Positions 59,801 to 64,000 of a stretch of 64,000 bases of DNA are shown one piece after another. The notes beneath the pieces are model-generated. The model was not told the DNA's origin and did not search any database. It worked only from the letters and a program-made list of their open reading frames with translations. The stretch comes from Xanthostigma xanthostigma (lineage: Eukaryota; Arthropoda; Insecta; Raphidioptera; Raphidiidae): NCBI GenBank assembly GCA_963575645.1, contig OY754467.1, positions 54,283,108-54,347,107 of the forward strand, given 5' to 3'. A program made the position numbers and the translations under genes. Each line of letters opens with the position of its first letter. Positions within the stretch are counted from its first letter, which is position 1.

Positions 59801-62220
59801 AATTTTTTGTCGGTAGATGCGGTCCTGGAGTAGATATGAGCGCCGCGCCGGCGCGCCGTCGCCGCCGACGATTCCCTCCCGCCGCCGCCGCCGTGAAAAT
59901 GTAACGGCGCGCCGAGCGAAAAGGCATATGTTTAAACGATCAGAAAATGTTGAAAACATATTTTTAAAGACTACTTTATATTTTTTTATGACTTAAAAGA
60001 AACATCTTTGTTTTCTCTAAGATTTATTTTTTTGTTAATTGTTATTAGAACTTTATGACAACGTTGATTTTTTTCTGCCAATCGAAGTGCCAAAAATATT
60101 TTAGCTCTAGGCTAGAAACCATTTCCTTATAAAAATAATTTGTGCTAAATAAATAATAATTCTGTTGTTAAACTACATGTTTTGTTTTATTGTATCCTGC
60201 CCATCATTAAAAAATGCTCCTAAGGTCACGCCGCCGACTACGCCGCCGCCGCCGACCTCAAAAAGTCGGCGCGCCGCCGCCGCTCCTTTACCCATCGGCG
60301 CTCATATCTATCCTGGAGATAATTTAATTGGGAATTTTAGAAGGTCTTTTTAGGGATACTGACGTTAAATTTGGCATTTAATAGCTACTTACACAATATC
60401 ATCAGTATCGCTGTATTTTATTGTATCTTTGCCACGAGCCTCAAACGGTGTAGTTATGCCACTGGTTCCATTATAAGTTGTCAATTTACGACTAAAAATG
60501 GCAATCAATAAAAATCGTATCTCAACATTTACGGCACACTATTATAGTTTTTTTCTTTTTTCGACGGAGATAATGGTGAAAGTGATTATGGTCGTTACAG
60601 ACAATTTTTCAAATTCACTAATAGCACGAACTATAGGTAATTTAAAGAAAAACGGTATCAGAGCCTTAATGGTCAACCAGTAAACACAGTTAGGTCCTTA
60701 TCAGAACGAGTACCAGCATTGTTACATAAAACGGTACATCATCAGTATACATAATGGTACCAATAATGCATTGTGTCATCAATCAACAATGCATCACGTG
60801 CGACATTTAATACATGTTACCATCTAATAATGGAAAACAATCGTTAACAATTAGAAGACGTTAGGCATTTATTTGGTGACGCAATGAAAATATTTCAAAA
60901 ACCGTTATGTATTTATTTCCGGGTGTATTGAACAGCATAAATAAATTGTTAACTTGTTGTTCCGGAAATAGCATTGTTGTGAGTGTTTCTCGCTGTACGT
61001 TGCAGGGTTCAAATTTTGGCAATGTCAGGATATTATGATTTGAAAGTCGTTTGTTTAATAAATCGTTTTGTTTGGAAGTTTTTGACAGAATCCGGTGGTA
61101 CCTACCCTTCCTTTAAATTATTCCCGAATTCAAGGAAAGGCAAATAAACTTTAAGACTGTTCTGAACGTTGCCTAGTTCTTGCAATTTAAAATTTAAATA
61201 TCAATAGGTATGTGTATTAAATGATACTAGCGTGACCTGTGCGAATTATTCGCACTAAATAAGTATAATAATTATCACTTTACAAAATTATTTTTTAAAT
61301 ATGATTGCAGGTATTCAATTCGTTTCTAATTTTGCACACTGCTTATAACGTTCTTCTTTTTGTTGTAAAAGAAATATTTTACTAAAATTGGCATATAGAG
61401 GCGCAAGTAGCAAAAGCGTTGTTCAGCGTTGCCCGTCAGATGGCAGTATGCAGTATTTATTATATGAAGGTCAGATGACAGATCGAAGTGTTAACGTTAC
61501 ACCGTCAGATGCCAGACGTTGTTCAGAGTTTAATTAATTAACAAAAACAATAGCAACAATAATTTTTTTAGTTGTCGATGTCAGTAGAGCAAGCAATTAT
61601 CTGTAAAATGATATATAATTTATGTGGAGAAATTGTGTGGTTTTTTCTAAAAAGGGAGGCAAACATCTTAAACCTTATAGCGTATTAATATATATAATTA
61701 TAATCAGAACAGTTTTGAAATTTATTGGATAGTCTTTATTTGAGAAATATTCAAAAGAAGGTTAGGTTCTGTTTTGTGAATTTATATTTGATTTTTCTTT
61801 ACTAAATTTATTAAAATGACTCAAAAACATCATGCTGGCTCGAATTTCTAATTTAGTTTGCATAATATAACGATCAATAAAAATTGTTCGAAGAATACTA
61901 GGCCTAGAGTTTGAATTTTCATTGCAGTAAAAAAAATTAAACTTTCATTTTTCAGTACTTAGGTATCTACAATTTTTTATCCCCTGAAAAATGTACTTAT
62001 ATATTGTAAGATATTGGGCTTTAGAAAAGATTGATTCAATAATTATTAAAGGTTAGTACCCGGAGTCTAATAATATGTAATAATTATTACCTGTAGGTGG
62101 ACGCTCTTTGGGGTAGCAAATCCGGAACAACCCTTGCGTCCTCGTATAATAGTAGTATTTGCTGTTGATGTCATCAAGAACAGTGCGAGTTTCTCCGCCG
62201 GTGTGCGTGTTGAGGTACGC
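50763..62220 (-). CDS. Claudin-like four-pass membrane protein, six exons, 5' end missing
   Basis: Minus-strand exons: 62220-62091, 55241-55131, 54457-54222, then either 52848-52680 or 52258-52093, then 50869-50763. Phases join in both versions (753 or 750 nt; 250 or 249 residues present). The extracellular part reads YYYYTRTQGLFRICYPKERP and THCNNVNYYFPDTNNETADF with a possible N-glycan site (NET). Membrane segments follow: VIALIILSLLITAISWCVG, then AATAALALLSTLLSAAAMGL, then one in the alternative exon. The tail is Tyr/Pro/Gln-rich and ends QYGPYNY. The layout fits the PMP22/claudin superfamily, whose insect members build septate junctions. The first membrane segment and start codon must lie beyond 64000 or in an unseen exon. 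Which family member this is I cannot say. Confidence 0.85.
50870..52092. other. Last intron of the claudin-like gene
   Basis: AT-rich intron between alternative exon B and the terminal exon. No element or further exon was recognised. Confidence 0.5.
52093..52258 (-). CDS. Alternative exon B (fourth membrane segment), 166 nt
   Basis: Acceptor AATTGTTGCAG ends at 52259 and donor CCTG|GTAATG follows 52093. It reads VLRDNARISYDWSFVLAWLS, AAHFIAAILFSGAAVCL and INMQYLMP. It enters in phase 0 and leaves in phase 1, like exon A. Confidence 0.9.
52680..52848 (-). CDS. Alternative exon A (fourth membrane segment), 169 nt
   Basis: Acceptor ATTGGAGTACAG ends at 52849 and donor CCAG|GTATAA follows 52680. 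It reads VLRENVEITYEWSFVCGWLS, TGLISTIFFSGGAQCL and ANIQYIMP. It aligns with exon B from end to end with one extra residue. It has no in-frame ATG. Confidence 0.9.
53029..53531 (+). mobile_element. Helitron-like element family H1, second copy
   Basis: It starts TCTTTATATATAAAAATCAC and ends with the hairpin-like TAGCGAAGCACGTACAGGGC and CGCTAGT at 53531. It matches 6321-6925 in reverse orientation. It has two copies of the 71-bp unit instead of three or more, plus an (ATAG)n run near 53447-53466. It lies in an intron of the claudin-like gene. Confidence 0.8.
54222..54457 (-). CDS. Claudin-like exon 3 (membrane segments 2 and 3)
   Basis: Acceptor TTGGAATTTCAG ends at 54458 and donor AAT|GTGAGT follows 54222 (phase 0). 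It reads MGRSVIALIILSLLITAISW, CVGIAGCWRRSAGRIAAT, ALALLSTLLSAAAMGLWHCV and DYYEREKLVGEEFYQQWSN. The internal Met is not the start, because the exon joins in frame to the one upstream. Confidence 0.9.
55131..55241 (-). CDS. Claudin-like exon 2 (first extracellular loop, second part)
   Basis: Acceptor TTTGTTTTCAG ends at 55242 and donor ATTGC|GTAAGT follows 55131 (phase 1 at both ends). It reads KTYLSPVETHCNNVNYYFPD and TNNETADFSEDAMTRL. The Cys may pair with the Cys in the preceding exon. NET is a possible glycosylation site. Confidence 0.88.
56534..57062. mobile_element. Truncated copy of the 49701 foldback/TIR element
   Basis: It matches 49936-50465 with few differences, including the right 98-bp terminus and CCTG|TA end. 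The left terminus and left outer arm are missing, so it is not mobilisable by itself. Confidence 0.85.
58500..58870 (+). pseudogene. Possible decayed LINE 3' coding end
   Basis: One frame near 58798-58850 reads ELAWTEQNLWKQMIWEE and stops, similar to the W..LA.DR..W pattern ending many non-LTR retrotransposon polyproteins. Upstream frames are broken. This is a weak call. Confidence 0.25.
59831..60310. mobile_element. TIR element with (GCC)n-rich ends
   Basis: The termini TAGATATGAGCGCCG and CGGCGCTCATATCTA are inverted. Next to each is a block of GCC/GGC trinucleotides (59843-59893 and 60228-60286), while the middle is AT-rich. No transposase is present. The GC blocks give spurious Pro/Arg/Ala frames. 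Confidence 0.8.
61232..61695. mobile_element. Dispersed repeat with CCGTCAGATGGCA motifs, copy 2
   Basis: It aligns with 13768-14322, with internal deletions and an extra rearranged middle. The class is unknown. Confidence 0.7.
62091..62220 (-). CDS. Claudin-like exon 1 seen in this window (first extracellular loop)
   Basis: Acceptor TTATTTGTTTGCGCAG ends at 62221 and donor ACAG|GTAATA follows 62091 (phase 0 in, phase 1 out). It reads AYLNTHTGGETRTVLDDINS and KYYYYTRTQGLFRICYPKER. The GLF..C element resembles the GLW..C signature of the claudin first loop. There is no start codon, so at least one upstream exon is missing. Confidence 0.88.
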
Positions 62221-64000
62221 CTGCGCAAACAAATAAAAAAAATAATTAGTATTGCTTGGTTGAAATAAAACAAAAAAGTAACGTCTAAAAAATAAGTGAA
62301 TACATACTGGCAATTGTTTTCAAGGTGAACAAACTGTCTGCATGTAGATATTTGAAATAATTTTGTTCAAACAAATTTTTAAAACTCTTGAATGAATTTC
62401 CTGCTGCCACTTAAAGTGTGGTAAAAATTGATGAAAAAATTGCAGTGTGATAAAAGAATTATTACATTAGACCGAAGATACAAATCTGTTACCTTCGTTT
62501 TAATCAATGCTACATGCATTATTGTATTTCCTTTAATAATTAATCATATTGTTAATAGTCGGTATATTAATATCTGAATTTTGCAGTTTGTTCAATCATT
62601 GGAATCTCCGTTTGTGTTTTTATGTGTTAATTTTTGTTGTGATAAAAATAGGTACATAATATTGTTCAAGTTTTTTTTGCTTATAACCCATCTCTGCAAA
62701 ATTACAATATAAAAAGTAAAATATTTCTCGCAAGAAAATATCGTTAAATGTTAATAATACTAATCACAACATTTCGGAGACATCAACACTCGATCGAGCC
62801 AGTAACCTGCAGCAATTATCATTTCCGTGATATTTTCAGCAATCTTGATTCATAATATTATGAGTAAAGGTGCTATTTCATTTTATATTATACGTGGCTA
62901 TTATATCAGAGGAAGAAAATTATTTGCACTTTTTTCTTACGTAGCGCATTGTTTAAAACAAAACAGCGTGTAAAAAACAAATGACGAACATGCATATTTA
63001 TAATATTAATTCTGTAGCCGTTAAGGTCGTTCGTAAGGACATACAATGTAATATAACAGTAGCGCAGGGAGTTATTTTATAAAGGAAATTAAGTTCTGTT
63101 ATTCCATCTTCGAAAAGATATTAATACAGGCGGTTTTATAGTTGGTTCAAAGAGACCAATTTCCCAGTTTGATGAATATTGAATGTTAGCAGCAATAAAT
63201 AATACAGAAAAGTGCAGAGCATTTTATATATTAAACATCAAAGTTAATTTATTTTTCCCACCAGAACAAATTAGATGCGAAAAACCTTTATCAAAAAACT
63301 CTAAATTTCAGTTTTTTAATTGGTAAAAAAAACGACAATATCGATTTTATTGAAATTTATTTTTTATCATAGTGACGTTAATACGTTTCCATTGGCACCC
63401 TATCGAAGTCTATATCATTTTTTATACGAGGGATTTTGTGCTAAAAAGAAATGGCCAAACTCACATATTTCTTTTCAAAGAATGTAAAAATACTGTAATG
63501 ACCTTTACTCATTAGTCATTTGAACTCATTACAATAACTTCCTACCATCATACCAAAATGGAGAGAGAGAAAGAGGGAGAGAGAGTAAGAGACTATGCAC
63601 CCGGGTGAAGTCGGGACGAGTCGCTTTACTATATAAAATATTAATATACCAAAATGGAAAACCGAGTATGCAAATATTTTCGTAACTATAGTATAATGTA
63701 TATTTTTATGACATGACCTAATCAAAACTCCACATAGAATGCAATAATTATTAATAAACTATATTTTGTAGGTATATACTTTTAGCTCTTCCAAATACTG
63801 CGTATAATATATCAAAAGATATTCTATATATTACAACAAAGTTGTGCCTATAGGAAGACGCATCCATATTCCATATTAAACCGCTGTACTCCAATTGATC
63901 AAAGTCGAAAAGGATGCAGACTGAAAATGAAGTGAAAAGCAGCAATTTCACAAAATACCATAAATATGTCCCGTATCAACCGTGGCTGTTAATACTCGCC
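62221..64000. other. Upstream intron or flank, no exon found
   Basis: I looked on the minus strand for a hydrophobic exon ending in phase 0 that could supply the start and first membrane segment, and saw none. The sequence is AT-rich, with a GA-rich run (GAGAGAGAGAAAGAGGGAGA) near 63561. Confidence 0.45.

Larger units (their letters stand above)
55242..62090. other. 6.8-kb intron of the claudin-like gene
   Basis: It contains the truncated foldback copy at 56534-57062, possible LINE debris near 58500-58870, the GC-rich TIR element at 59831-60310 and a dispersed repeat at 61232-61695. No additional exon was recognised. A missed short exon cannot be excluded. Confidence 0.5.

Noticed and set aside
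59518-60353. GC-rich Arg/Ala/Pro frames near 59.8 and 60.3 kb
   Set aside because: They derive from GCC/GGC trinucleotide runs at the ends of a TIR element.

Overview
This looks like AT-rich nuclear DNA from an insect, most probably a moth or butterfly. Coding sequence is in short exons with GT-AG introns. The intergenic DNA is packed with short non-autonomous transposons, including Helitron ends (5' TC, 3' hairpin then CTAGT) and the dispersed accggccgagtgcgagtcgg repeat, which I associate with Lepidoptera. The order-level call is an inference from repeat style and protein similarity recalled from memory; no database was searched.

Three protein-coding genes can be supported by reading exons and checking that splice phases join. 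(1) 25722-30764, plus strand: six exons of a SANS/USH1G-type scaffold with ankyrin repeats, a basic coiled coil, an acidic stretch, a SAM domain and a C-terminal class I PDZ ligand ending DTKL. (2) 41788-45608, minus strand: three exons of a HAPSTR1/C16orf72-type protein, including an 84-nt middle exon too short to stand out as an open frame. (3) 50763-62220, minus strand: six exons of a claudin-like four-pass membrane protein whose first exon lies beyond the right edge. Two tandem homologous exons (52680-52848 and 52093-52258) encode alternative fourth membrane segments. Their lengths make them mutually exclusive by reading frame.

Region by region: 1-25.7 kb has no convincing gene. It holds a 57-bp minisatellite, TIR elements, long foldback palindromes, hAT-like and Helitron-like elements, and SINE-like tRNA-derived pieces. 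25.7-31.2 kb is the SANS gene, with three or more elements in its introns. 31.3-41.1 kb is repeats, including two foldback elements of one family, one of which was later hit by another transposon. 41.8-45.7 kb is the HAPSTR1-like gene, whose second intron carries a pogo/Tigger remnant. 46-50.5 kb is TIR elements. 50.7-62.2 kb is the claudin-like gene with very long introns. 62.2-64 kb shows nothing clear.

The three genes have no obvious shared pathway. The main observations are the mutually exclusive exon pair, foldback elements whose arms differ between copies but match within each copy, a SINE captured by a Helitron with its target-site duplication still visible, and head-to-tail Helitron junctions without spacer.
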